Below are positions 45,260-57,480 of a stretch of 64,000 nt of DNA, one piece after another. The stretch lies in assembly GCA_025200525.1 (NCBI GenBank), contig CM045770.1, positions 122,985,429 to 123,049,428 on the forward strand, written 5' to 3'. The DNA is from Camellia lanceoleosa (lineage: Eukaryota > Streptophyta > Magnoliopsida > Ericales > Theaceae). The position numbers and the translations under genes are program-made. The notes beneath the pieces were generated by a model that searched no databases, was not told the DNA's origin, and saw only the letters and a program-made list of their open reading frames with translations. The stretch's first letter is position 1; each line of letters begins with the position of its first letter.

Positions 45260-45799
45260 TTGCCACTACTCTGCAAAATTTCCTCTCTGAGGCATTACAA
45301 TCCGCTGTCAATGACTTCTTCTCGCCGTTCCCTCACTCTCTTCCCTGACCTTAACACTCTACCAACTGAAAATGTTAAGGCCAGCTCCTTTGTACCTCGG
45401 CATAGTGCCCCTACCTCTGCTCTTGTTCCTAACTTTTCTACGCTATCAATTGAGCAAACAATGGAAACGCAATCTGATATTGAGGCCAACCACTTCACTT
45501 TGATGTCCTGTGTGGAGACGATGACTGTGGTCTCTAATTTTTCCCACCGGCTGCAAAACATGACAAGCGAGGTGCACCAATTAAATGCCCGACTATCTTT
45601 GCTCCAGAGTATGTACAAGGATGCCCGAGCAGAGATTAGCACACTGAAGAAGGCGAACAAAGAGCTGAAACGAAAGGCCACCTCCATGGCCCGATTCGAA
45701 GTACCTCCGTACTCTACATTTGATTGCCAACGGGGAATAATCTCTTTCGAAGGCTTTGTAAATACAGAAGTAGACTCTTCAAGAGCTTCTAAAGAGTGA
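45260..45799 (+). CDS. antisense ORF of Tat-like element (179 codons)
   Basis: An uninterrupted frame [20 protein letters not shown]...DSSRASKE, on the strand opposite to the element's gag-pol and located between pol and the 3' LTR. Some Tat-lineage elements carry an additional, often antisense, ORF in exactly this place, which is why I assign it so. Residues about 95-145 ([20 protein letters not shown]...[14 protein letters not shown]) look like a coiled coil. I recognise no catalytic motif. The unit B copy has a longer readable N-terminus (from 55223), and unit A seems to have gained one base near 45254, so the true start is probably upstream and this copy frameshifted. A CT-rich stretch at 45005-45060 precedes it. 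Function unknown. Confidence 0.4.
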   Translation: MPLLCKISSLRHYNPLSMTSSRRSLTLFPDLNTLPTENVKASSFVPRHSAPTSALVPNFSTLSIEQTMETQSDIEANHFTLMSCVETMTVVSNFSHRLQNMTSEVHQLNARLSLLQSMYKDARAEISTLKKANKELKRKATSMARFEVPPYSTFDCQRGIISFEGFVNTEVDSSRASKE

Positions 45800-46300
45800 A
45801 GATGTGGCAAGGCACTGACGGAGAGTCGAGCAATGAAGCCATTTGCACATGAATTTGGTATCGTCGGACTACCACCAGCGATCCAAGGACATTCTTCCAT
45901 CTATTTTGTTTTTCTCTGTTTTTTTTTTTTTCCTTTTTTTCGTATTTTTTACTTTTGCTTAAGGAATGAGCTCCAATGCTTTAGATTTTTTCTTTGTTTT
46001 TGAAATCTCTTTCTCTTTCTATAATACTATAATTAGGGCTTCATCCTAAATACTCAATAAAAATAATTTTGTTTTGCACATCATGGCAATGGCACAACAC
46101 TTGAAAGCCATTTTTGTTTTGAATTTTCGAAATTGAGGATGATTGAATTTCAATGAGTTTTGAACTGCATACTGAGCCTATAACCGACCAAAAACCCAAA
46201 ATACAATTCAATGAAAGGAAAACAAAGCAAACCCCCTCCCAAACACACCCTTTTACGCTTGCCCAAAAAAATGGACACAAAACGGAACAACACCGATCAC
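45800..46300. other. right end of unit A, non-coding
   Basis: T-rich tract (45905-45950), a TTTTGAAATCTCTTTCTCTTTCT phrase and purine-rich text, matching 55890-56420. No gene. Confidence 0.5.
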
Positions 46301-46334
46301 CCGCCTCAGAAATCATGCAGGGCCAATAAGGGAC

Positions 46335-46400
46335 GAGTTGAAGAAGCCATATCGACCATCATCAGTGGTGAGGTTTTAGAGAAAGAGATAACTAGGGATT

Positions 46401-46445
<45 letters not shown>

Positions 46446-47186
46446 ATGGATGGATTTCATTTTGAACAGATAAGAGACGTGAAACAAAATAAATAAACAA
46501 TTTTGCTGGGTAGCTCAAAAATTTGCTACCCGAATGGGTTGAATGCCTCAAACGATGTCGTTTTGGCACCTTTTTTTTTTTTTGTTTCCCTTCTCCCTCT
46601 CGTTTCTCTCTCAAAGATTTGAGAACCAAACCCCAACAAACAGATAGGTGAGGTGATAGCGAGAGAAATAGAGGACAATGAAGAATAGAGGAAAATGAGG
46701 AGGAGGAGAATGAAAAGGAAGAGAATACACCGGAGATGGCTTCGCTGGCCAAATAGGAATTCGCAATCTGGCCATATCAGAGACGGAGAAGGAAAGGGAT
46801 AGAAGAAGAAGAGAGAAGGGGTCGTCGGTTGGTAGGTGTGGTCGTCTCTCTTTCTCTCTCTCCATTTTTCAATGGGTGGTCTTCTCTCTCACTCCACCAT
46901 CGTTTGTAAAGGCCATGGTTAAAAGGGTCACCGGAGTGGGTTTGGTAGTTTTTAGAGAGAGAAATGAGGAAGAACAAGGTCACCGAAGTGGGTTTAATTT
47001 TTCTTAAAAATATCAAATCTCAGATTAGCAAATATATATATATATATATTCAAAAAAGCAGAGCTCTGCACATCATCACCCTCTCTCCCTTTGTCTGTCT
47101 CCCTTTTCCTCAACACATCATCCTCACACTTATCTCCTTCAAGATTTGCACTGCGAACTAGAGCCCCGGCTAGAAAATCGTTCTTG
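46335..47186. repeat. start of unit B, GA/CT-rich segment
   Basis: Counterpart of 26770-27575, with a longer (GA)n run at 46404-46443 and a TA run at 47033-47049. It ends after the left CT-rich arm (47078-47155) and joins the 33361-type flank, showing a deletion in this copy. Confidence 0.75.
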
Positions 47187-47189
47187 CAC

Positions 47190-48430
47190 CCATTTTATTT
47201 TAATTAATAAATTTGATTATTTGTATATTTATTTCTTATCTTAATTATAAAATACAAAATTTGTTTGTACAATCACCACTCTCACATTTTAAGCTACAAA
47301 ATTGCTAAACAAATCTACATAATCCAACTTATTAACTAAATTTTTTTAATGGATAAAATTGCAAGTTTCATTCAATATTTTTTGTGACATAGTTGGTCGA
47401 AAGTAAAATTTAATCAAATTTAAATTTGAAATGTGAAAAGTTTTTTTCTCTAGAAACAATGCAACTGATATAATTAATCATATTCTACACACAATCTATA
47501 CGTTTGGAAAATAATAATCCATTAATTTTAAATATTTCACCAATTTTTTAATTACTTTCCAGTAAAAACAATCATCTATTAATTTCAAATAATTTATCAC
47601 AACAATCATTTATTAGTTTTGAATTTTTACAGAACTTTGTTGAGACCTTCTAAATATAAGTGGTTTTTTTATTTTTATTTTTATTTTTATTTTTTGTATA
47701 TTATTAGCTAGTATAATAGTTAAAAATATTTGAGACCTGTCTTTAATTAATTTCTTAAGGCCTAAAGCGACTGCTTTGTTAACTTTGGGCCAAAACTGGC
47801 CCTAATGTGACTACGTTGATATTTATCAGTTTAAAACAAAATTCCTGTTAGAAGTTTAATTATAACAAAATCACCTCTATATCATTTGTATAAAAATTTT
47901 ATAAGAATAATTCATATATATACAAAAAAAATTTTTTTTTAATTTTGATAAACACTTTGGAGGAAAAGTTGTGCTAGCGTAAGATCTTATGCTTTAAATT
48001 TTTATCTTTTTATTTTTTATTCACTATATCATATTTTGAAATACTCACATGAGATAAAAAAAAAAGATATAAATTAAGAGAATACAAAATGCTTTCAAGA
48101 TGTTTATTATATGTTTCTTTTGCTTACCACTAGGGTTGCAAACAAATTGAATTGATTGCGAGACGAGCTCAACTTGGCTAAAGGTTCGGTTTGACTTGAA
48201 TTGTTAAGTAAATAAACAAGCTTAAGCCATATTTTGAGATCATTTAATAAACGAGTCAAGCTCAAGTTCTAATAAGTCTAGCTCGTTTATCTTTAAAAAA
48301 ATTATTTATATATTTAAACAACATAATTAATAGGAAAAAAAATTTCGTTATGGAGTCTCGAATCAAGTTTGAACTTGAGCTAGATTAGTTATCGAGTCAA
48401 ATTTGACATACATTTTTTAGCTTGATAAAT
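47190..48430. other. AT-rich flank of unit B, no gene
   Basis: Counterpart of 33361-34638, including the half hAT-like relic (48127-48430) next to the LTR. It has a single copy of the 36-bp phrase that is doubled in unit A. Confidence 0.7.
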
Positions 48431-50766
48431 TGTAACATCGCCCAGGGGTACCCATGCACGTTAAATAGTTCAAACCCCCGATTTTTTTAATCTAATCTCA
48501 CGAGTGCAATGTGAAACATAGATGAGAGTCCAGATTTAACAACTTTATAAAAAATCCATTTTATTGCAAAAACATTGCCAAAAATGGACTACGTCATTAA
48601 ATCTCAGAGTCGCCACCTAATATTTAAAATATTAGGAAACCCGTGACTCTTGCCAAGGCCACTATTCGTCATAATGAAAGATACTCGGCTCGAAACCATA
48701 GGTACGAGAGGAGACGGTGAATAATGAGTACTCCCGCTCATCCGATCAAAGATCGGCCTCTGCTAAATCATGATATGAGTTTTATTCACGTTATATGTTC
48801 ATGTTCCAATTTATTTAATAAATCTTAAAATTTACTATGTGAAGCATACAAGTATAAACTATGTCATTCATTTTGAAACGATTTGATTTCATGCGTTTTG
48901 AAAGAGTTATGAAGATGTAAAACTTAAATAAATTGAGTTTTCAAACATGAAAAATCAACATCATTCCAAATTAAACAACACAACCTTTATCCACCGGCAT
49001 TCATACAATTATATCAAGTAAGAAAGTAGCCTCATTGTAGGATGCCAAACATAGTAAGAAAAACACACACAAGCGGGATGCTAAAGCATAAAAACTTATA
49101 TGTTTACCGACGTTTCACGAACAGGCTACAAAACAAAGTTAACAAAAATATGCATGATCTTATATACAAAATTCTAATGCAGTTCACACATGAGATGTAA
49201 CTAAAGATATGACATGTGAATCATCTCAAGAACATAAGGTAGCGCACATAATCACATAAGAAATGTTTAAATCCATAAATACAAACTTAGCCAAATCAAG
49301 ATGCATGAACATGGCTACAAAGCATGGATATAATGAAAAAAATATGATACATATTCACATATAAGGAAAGCAGATAAAAAAAAAGGATAAAAAGAAACAA
49401 ACGGGGAATTATTACAATGCTTGGAATTAATTATTACAAACCAAATTAGAGAGGAGGAAAATATTAAAAAATAAATAAAACCTCACAAAAAACTCGAAAT
49501 AAAAATAAACAAAATAAAAGGTTTATGTGCCGTGGAACCACCGTAAATTGGTCAACATTGGGAGACTACACCGTCTTGTCCAAAAGAAGCTCACGGCAAA
49601 GTTAGCCAACTAGGCTTTACAAAACCTGTCTTGTTACAAAACCGAGAAAAGGGAAAAACAAGAAATATGGAGGTGGCTCAACCAACTACTACCGGTTAGC
49701 TTACAACAACACTTATATGAACCCAAAGTAAAAAAATAAGTATAAGATAAAAAATATAAAAAAATGTAAGAAATTGAGAAGTTCACAATTTACCTTCCAA
49801 AGAAAAGATTTGATTTCCAAACTTCCATTTGATTACCATCAAGGTTATGAATTATGTCTTCAATCATCCATTCGAAAATTTGGAATTGTAGCCAAAATGA
49901 CAATTTTTGAGTTGTTTAACAGTGTATGTGGGAGGGTGGTGAAAAACCCGAATTTCACAAATCACTCTTGTTTTCTCATTTTTGAAACAAGTTGAACACT
50001 CCTTGATCAAGGCTACAGAAATTGGCTGTGAAGGAATTTTGGGACCAATACAATGTAAGGATGAAATATAAGTGTGTTTGCAATGTTAACAGTATACTTG
50101 GATGTGTTTGATCATATAGCAGTGTACAGAATGCAAAGGACTTCTCAAAGTTTTGATTCTCTCTGAGGCTATTCTCACATTATCATTCTTTTCTCTAATT
50201 TCTTTTTGTTCTATCCCTTCCCCTATTCATTCCTCAGACCCTTGTCATATATAGGAAACGTATATTAGTGGAGGGTGAAGTGCATCAGTGAAGGTGGAGC
50301 ATTTACTATGAAGGTGGAGCACCTCTACCTTAATGGAGCATGCACTCTCTTACTTTAGCTCTCTCTTTTCTGAAGGATTAAGCCTTTTTGGCAATAGAGG
50401 CTGAGTGTGTGCAATTTGGGGCCTAAATATATTAGAAAATGGGATAACAAAGTGCCCATACGAACCAAAACAGTAAAGAAAAACTTGGTTATGTTAGCTG
50501 GTTGTTCAGGCGAACGACCGGCCAAGGAAAGTTTGGCCTAGTTTTGTTTGGTTTAGCCTAGGTTCGCTCAGGTTCGGCCCCAGTTCGCTCCAGGTGGCCG
50601 AGGGGTCCAAAACACTTGTTCTAAATTGGCCTAAAGTCAAGAAATAAAGCTTAAATTCCATCTTTCTTTATAAAGAATTTTGTGAAAAACATGCTCTTAA
50701 TTTCATCATCAAATAATCAAAAGAAAGTGCCCAAGTCTTATGGTCGGTCAAAACAGGGTGTCTACA
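48431..50766 (-). repeat. Tat-like 3' LTR of unit B (2336 bp)
   Basis: On the minus strand TGTAGACACCCTGTTTTGACC (50766) to GGGCGATGTTACA (48431), uninterrupted. Minus-strand text directly before it, AAAAAGGAGCAAT (50767-50779), is the polypurine tract. It matches the split LTR of unit A throughout. Confidence 0.88.
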
Positions 50767-51499
50767 ATTGCTCCTTTTTGACAGAGCTCGAAGTCATTTT
50801 TTGACATGAGTGAATGTCAAAGTCTGAAGACTACTTTTTTGACAAGGCCGTAAGACTTAGACAAACAAACAAAAAGCAATGCAGGTGGTTGAACCCGAAG
50901 GTTACCTACATATTCCTTTGCAAGGAATCAAACCAATGTAGTTCAAGGACAAAATGCAATTGAAATACAATTTGATAGCTGGGCTCACAGGCTTCAGAAG
51001 GCCATATGTTATTTTGAAAATTTCTGATTTACAATGCAATGCAACAGGTAAATTGAAGCACAACAAAGGATACAACCCAAACACATCCACCTAAGAAAAT
51101 GAGATGCAATCGATAAATGGTCCCAAAATAGGGAAGATATTAACCATCCCAAGAAAAGGGAGGTATTAACCAATGATGGTCAGGACTGCCAACTCAAGGA
51201 AGGGATAGTTTTATCATCCTGAAAAAGGGCCAGTACATGACCGAATGGTTTGATCCTACAGCCCAAAAAGAAGGGGGCCAACATAAACTGATGGGAAAAT
51301 GGTGTAATCAAATGTTGATGTTAATATATTGTAGCCAAGTGATACAACAGTGTAACCATGCAAATGATATGCTAATGCAAATGGAAGTCGATTTTTTTCT
51401 CTTTTCCTTTTTTTTTTCTATTTTTTATGCAATGCGAGATGTAATATCTGAGGAGGCAAGCCTCTTGAAAATGAAGCAAACAAAGGGGTACAATCCAAA

Positions 51500-51900
51500 C
51501 ACACTCATACAAGAGATGAGAAGAGGGTTTAATCAAACATTGAGACCTAGACCATACCTTAATATGAAATAGGGATTAATTTCAACTGGTAAAGAGAAAG
51601 GATAGACCGTACCATAATACGAAATAGGAATGATGATTTCAAGCGGGTAAAAGAGAAGGGGTCTTAACCAATGTATGAGACCTAGGCCATACTATAATAT
51701 GAAATAGGTCGATAATTTCAACAGGTTAAAGTGAAGGGATCTTAACCAATGCACGAGACCTAGACCATATCGTAATACAAAATAGGGTGATGATTTCAAC
51801 CCAAGAAAGAGAAGGGGGTCTTAACCAATATACGAGACCTAGACCGTACCTTGATACGAAATAAGGCGATGGTTTCAACCGGGTAGAGGAGAAAAGTTGT
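51500..51900. repeat. 80-bp tandem repeat (unit B)
   Basis: TTTCAA starts at 51580, 51637, 51716, 51793 and 51873. The first interval is short (57 bp), showing a deletion relative to unit A; the others are 77-80 bp. Confidence 0.88.
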
Positions 51901-52370
51901 AATTAAAAAGTTTGAAGTGATGTAAATGAATTATAACCATGCATAACAAATGTAAAGGACAGTGCAAAAAGTTTGAAATGATGTGAATGGATTGTAACCA
52001 TGCATGATGGATGTAATAAACGGTGCAAGTGTGACGGTGTATGCAAAGCACGAAGGGGTAATGTAAGACATACAATATGCGATGTGATGATATAATGCAT
52101 GCACAAAATGACATGATGGATGCAAAACTCAAAATGAATTTTATTTTATTTTTTTCAAAATTTTCTTCCTCTTTTTTCACAATTTTCTTTTCTCTTTTTT
52201 TTTTTTTGAAAATACCATATATACATATACGGAAATACATACTATGAACATACACACAGAAAACATATATACATACACACTATATATATATACAACTACA
52301 TATATAGACTCATATGGACATACGGATACGAATACGTAGAAAAAATATATACATATATGATAACTATATA

Positions 52371-52930
52371 TGTAGCACTTGTGTCCTTTAAACTATTGCA
52401 GAACATATTAAATTCTTTTATTTTTATTTTGGGAGTCTTTGGAGTTGTCGTATGTTGGTTTTAGAGGAGTATGATTTAACTTAAACTTGTTGGGATTGCT
52501 TGTTCGCGCTTGTTTACGTTGAAAAGTTCTTTGGAAACTTCGAAAATCTATTCTGGTGTCGACACTAACCTTCCTGAGGGTCAACACCACCTTGCTGCCC
52601 TGTCCTTAGTGGCTTTGCTGGTTTTAACCTCAGGAGCTCTAAGGGTCGACCCTTCCCTTGCTATTTTGTTCTGGGTGCATTCTGAAATAAAAGGGTTGGC
52701 ACCACTGGTTCCAAGGGTCTACCCTTGTCCTCTATACATATTAGTGTCTCAGCTTTTCTTCCTAAAGGGTCGACACCACTGTCTGAAGGGTCAACCCTTA
52801 TGAGTAAATTTTCAGATTTTTGGTTCGGTTTTGAGCTATACTTTTTGGGGGTTTGACTTATTCTTTCCCTTGACTTTAGGGCTATTATTCTACCACTATA
52901 AATAGACCCCAAACACACTTTTCTCATTCA

Positions 52931-52973
<43 letters not shown>

Positions 52974-54946
52974 CCCTTTAACCTGTGAATCCCTCTCTCT
53001 CTCTTAGAAACTCAACTTTCTTACATAAATCTCTAGATCTACTTGGTTAGAGGCATCTTTCCACCTTAGTCATTTGAGAAAGGTTGTAGATCTCATCAAG
53101 GGTTTTCTTTTGATCCAAGAGTTTTGCGGTTACTTCAACTCTGGTTTTTTTTTTTTTTTTGAGTTCTCCTCTTCGCTTCAAGAGATAAGGTCTATTTCCT
53201 AAACTCAATATGAGTTTGGTAGCGTATTTGTGCTGCATTTTGTTATGTATATTTGGTAGTCATATGCTATGATTTTTACCCTTGTTATTTGTTATTTCAA
53301 AAGATCTATGGATTTTGGCATTTTGGGTTAAACTTAGGGTATGGATCTTGAAATGTGTAAGAAAGATTTTTCAAAAAAGTGTTTTAACAAGGTTATGGTT
53401 TTGTAAAGTTAGTTGAGATATGTTGACATGGTGGCTTTCCTTTACTCAAAAGTGATTTTGAAAGAAAATGAGGTTTTGTGAAATTGGGGGATTATTGGGC
53501 TATGATTTTACTACTACAGTTATTTTTGGTAATCAAAATTGCATATGGATCTCTAAAAGTGGAAAAGCCCCAATTAGTAGACAATCTCTACATGATATTG
53601 TTTTGGGAGTTGGATTGATTTATGGTAAATGGTTTGGTTGGAAAGGAAATGGTTGTGGGATTTTGGAAATTGGTGTTATTACTCTCTTGGAAAATATATC
53701 TATACGGTTATCTTTTGATTATTGTATTAGAGATAACTGTTTTGGCTATCGGTGGAGGATAGCATTGCCATGTGCTAGAAATTGCATGTGGATTAGGCAA
53801 TTTGAAATCATTCATATCATGGAGCATGTAATGGATTTTGGAAATTGAACTATATGTTTTGAAAAGAGGTTTTCGAAATTCTTACATTATGTTTTGTAAT
53901 ATTTTCATTGTTTGGAAAAAATAGTATTTTGAATTACGTGTATTGGACTATTGAAAAAGGTAAACGAAATGGTGAATCTAGGAGATAGTTATTGTTACAT
54001 CAAATAAGTTGGCCTGTGTGTCTAGGGTGAAAGTCCCAAAAACCGCGCGTATATACGGGTGTCAATTCCGCGGACGAAATTTTCATAAAATGGCAATAGT
54101 AGTGCTTGTACATCCTACGTTTACATGGGTCTCAACTTACGGTTTCCTCAAGACAAAATTTTCGGGAAATGTTGTATTTGTTTTGGAGATTTACCCATTT
54201 ATTTACTATTATGTTGGTTCTGGAACAAGATGTTTGGAATATGGTTTTAACAAGATATTTGTTGTTGTTTAGTGATGTATTCGTATTTGATTCAACAATG
54301 TATTTGCTGGTTGGTATTGAGATACCAGGATTGGTTTTTGGAAGGAAAATTTATATCAAACAGATGATTTGAACTCAAAAACCGTTTTGATTAAACGTAA
54401 GGTTTTGGTAATTGGAAAGAAAGGATTTTGTTGAGTAATCAAATAGATTTTGAAAATGCATTTGGGTATATTGTATATATATATATTGCATCATGATTAT
54501 TTTTGCTAGTGAAGCATGTTTAGTTTTTGAAATATTCTCTACTGGGTTTTATGCTCACCCTACGTGGCTAAAATGTTTTTTAGGTGTACATATATGGATG
54601 CAGACTGTGATGTGAAGTTATGTTCGAACCGTGTAGGGTGGTTCAGTTATTTTTAAGCCAAGAGCCATTTATGTTATTTATTGGCCTTGTGCCATTCTTA
54701 TAAGGGTTACACCCTTGTGTATGATGTAAGCCTCAGAGTGTTTAATTTGATTTTATAACATCTGTACATGTTTTGGTCACAGAACATCCATTCGACTTAT
54801 ATTTTGTATCTAGGAATGTATAATATTGGATAAACACATATATTGTATGGCTATATAATATTCATTTGCATGATAGTTGTTATCCATTGTTCATCGTCGA
54901 GTGGTTTACTCACGTGAGTCGGACCTTGTTAATTCGGGGCATGACA
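52371..54946 (+). repeat. 2.58-kb solo LTR (family B, copy 2)
   Basis: TGTAGCACTTGTGTCC to GGGGCATGACA with target duplication ATATA (52366-52370, 54947-54951). Same site, orientation and duplication as the copy at 42261, so both descend from one insertion that preceded the segmental duplication. CT run at 52936-52970. Confidence 0.87.
52553..52904 (+). promoter_or_regulatory. U3 GTCGAC palindrome array of solo LTR B2
   Basis: CTGGTGTCGACACTAA (52553-52568), AGGGTCAACACC, AAGGGTCGACCCTT (about 52639), AAGGGTCTACCCTT, AAGGGTCGACACC and AAGGGTCAACCCTT (about 52787). TATAAATA at 52897-52904. Different copies are intact here than in B1. Confidence 0.65.
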
Positions 54947-55222
54947 ATATATATATACATAAACATACAGGTACATAAATGGTATATATACGAATACACA
55001 CCAATATATACATACATATACATATATGCACACACAAATACATATACGATTTACAAATACATATACATACAAAATATATACAAATTATATATATATACAC
55101 ATATACAGACCTCCCTCTCTCTCTTTCCTATTTCAATCTCTCTTTCTCTCTCTCTCTTTCTCTGCCCCTTTGTCTTCGTCGAATATCGCATTTAGCATGC
55201 GATTTCAACAATTACGACACCT

Positions 55223-55887
55223 ATGGACGAACCCTCGTTTGTCAAAGATTGCCTCGACAATCTGCTCCCCTTTGGCCTCTTCTTCCCTTCTAGCCTCTTC
55301 TTAAACCCAACTTGCGAAGGGCATAGCAGAGAGCTACAAATTGCATCCATACCACTACTTTGCAAAATTTCATCTCTGAGGCATTACAATCCCCTGTCAA
55401 TGACTTCTTCTCGCCGTTCCCTCACTCTCTTCCCTAACCTTAACACTCTTCCAACTGAAAATGATGAGGCCAACTCCACTGCACCTCGGCAAAGTGCCCC
55501 TACCCCTGCTCTTGTTCCTAACTTTCATGCGCTGTCAATTGAGCAAACAATGGAAGCGTAGTCTAATAGTGAGGCCAACCACTTCACTTTGAAGTCCTGT
55601 GTGGAGACGATGACTGTGGTCTCCAATTTGTCCCACTGACTGCAGAACATGACAAGTGAGGTGCACTGATTAAACGCCCAACTATCTCTACTCCAGAGCA
55701 TTTATAAGGATGCCTGAGCAAAGATTAACACATTGAAGAATGCAAACAAAGAGCTGAAATGACAGGCCACCTCCATGGCCCGATTCGGAGTACCTTCGTA
55801 CTCTACATTTGATGGCCAACGGGAAATAATCTCTTTCAAAAGCTTTGTAAATACTAAAGTAGAGTCTTCAAGAGCTTCTAAGGAGTG
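55223..55887 (+). pseudogene. antisense ORF of Tat-like element, unit B copy
   Basis: Frame begins MDEPSFVKDCLDNLLPFGLF and runs into the text shared with the unit A ORF ([20 protein letters not shown]), stopping at TAG 55559-55561. Beyond that, further stops interrupt the matching region (for example at the equivalent of SHRLQN and KDARAE) to about 55887. The N-terminal 50 residues not readable in unit A suggest that the ancestral protein was longer. Function unknown. Confidence 0.5.
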
Positions 55888-56419
55888 AAGATATGGTGAG
55901 GCATTGACAGAGAGTCGAGCAATGAAGCAATCTGCACATGAATTTGGTATTGCCGAACTATCACCAGCGATCCAAAGACATTCCTCCCTTTTTTTTTTGT
56001 TTTTCTCTTTTTTTTTCCTTTTTTCTTTTTTCTTTTTCTTTTCTTTTTTTTTTTTTTCTTGTATTTTTCACTTTTGCTTAAGAAATGAGCTCCAATGCTT
56101 CATATTTTTGCTTTGTTTTTGAAATCTCTTTCTCTTTCTGTAATATTGTAATTGGGCTTCACCTTAGATACTCAATAAAAACAATTTTGTTTTGCACATC
56201 ATGGCAATGGCACAGCACTTGAAAACTATGTGTTGTTTTGAATTTCGAAATTTAGAATGATTGAATTTCAATGAGGTTTGAACTGAATACCGAGCCTATA
56301 ATTGACCAAAAACCCAAAATACAACTCAATGAAAGGAAAACAAAGCAAAAACCCTCCCAAACACACCCGTTTGCGCTTGTTGGAAAAAATGGACACAAAA
56401 CAGAACAACACCGATCAAC

Positions 56420-57480
56420 TGCCCGACGCCGGAGACAACTACTGTGCATTTTTCGATGAGTGAAAACTTTCGAAAATGTGGTGGAAAAACAGAAAACTTG
56501 ACTTGACATTGCCCTTATTTCATCGCATTGAACTTTTATTTTTTGATTTTCTATTAAAAAGATTTTGACCAACATGAGAGTTAGACTAACATGCTTCTCT
56601 GTTTTGAAATCATGTAAATCAAGCCGTGAGTACTGAAAATTTTCCTTTTTGGATCAAAGAAATGGTCTAGTTTTGCAAAAATAGAATAATTTTCGAGAAA
56701 ATCAGTCAAGTTCATTAAAGGTCCTCAAAGGTCCTCAAAATCTATTTTCGCAAAATGGCCACTACCCGACCAACATGGAATCAACCTTTGAGATACACAT
56801 TTGAATCTGCCTCACAACTAAACTTGTCATGAGGGATAACCGAACCAAATAAGACAAGCTAATCAAACATAGATTGGATAGCCGAGTCAAATAAAGATAC
56901 ACCAATCAAACATGGACGGGATAAGTGAGTTGAAAAATAATTAAGGTCGAACTTCAAGATGAAACTGCCTACGTATCCCCAAGATAGGAATCAAACCATA
57001 CGTAGTTCCAACTAAAGTTCACTTGGGTATTACTACTCTCCTTTTGTGATCTAACTTTTGCCAAAGCCACCCTTTCGGGTTTTTGACCTTGTGAGCCTTT
57101 CTTTATTTTTTTTCATTTTTCTTTTTCATTTTTTTTTATTCATTTTCTATATATTTTTTGTTTTTCTGCTCTAACTTTTACCTGGGTTGCCCTTTCAGGT
57201 TTTTGGCCCAGCGAGCCTCTTAGGGATAGTACTTTGTAGCTTCCATGTTGATTGGCTATGAGATCTCAAGGCTATCTAAATGAGAATGGCTGCTACACTT
57301 GACCAGATAGACATAATGATGTAGGGACTTGGCTAACTAGGTTTGAATTTGCCCCTAGGGTCATAGATAGGAACTCAATTTCCCTTCAGCACTAAATCTT
57401 TCTTTCTTTAAAACTCTAGGGTTTGACTTTCTTTTCAGTCTCCATAGGCTTAGGAAATGACTCAGTTTGAATCTTTAATC
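56420..57480. other. non-coding interior right of unit B
   Basis: Contains GCCTACGTATCCCCAAGATAGG (56970), related to text at 41092 near the 3' LTR, and a doubled phrase CTAACTTTTGCC...CCCTTTCGGGTTTTTGACC (57050, 57170). No gene. Confidence 0.5.

Larger units (their letters stand above)
26750..46300. repeat. segmental tandem duplication, unit A
   Basis: Segments 26.77-27.57 and 33.36-46.30 kb reappear in the same order and orientation at 46.33-56.42 kb, including non-transposon-specific flank. Landmarks: TTTTAATTAATAAAATTGATTATTTG (33369) and its twin at 47196; the LTR ends at 34639 and 48431; the solo LTR at 42261 and 52371; the ORF region at 45260 and 55352. About 7% difference by eye over 180 bp of the LTR start. 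Unit A additionally holds two 4-kb solo LTRs. Confidence 0.82.
46301..56420. repeat. segmental tandem duplication, unit B
   Basis: Begins where unit A's text ends (CAACACCGATCAC at 46284-46298) and passes into GAGTTGAAGAAGCCATATCG (46332), the equivalent of 26769. It lacks the equivalent of 27.58-33.36 kb: 'CTAGAAAATCGTTCTTGCA' (47170) joins directly to CCCATTTTATTTTAATTAAT. It ends near 56420, where similarity with unit A stops after ACACCGATCA. Confidence 0.82.

Noticed and set aside
45295..45900. 201-codon minus-strand frame opposite the antisense ORF
   Set aside because: Shadow of the plus-strand frame; the pol-sense strand here is expected to be non-coding and the unit B copy is not open.
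40967..46300. Treating the two 40.97-46.3 and 50.77-56.4 kb blocks as independent insertions
   Set aside because: They share flank outside the LTR and a nested solo LTR with the same target site, so duplication is simpler.
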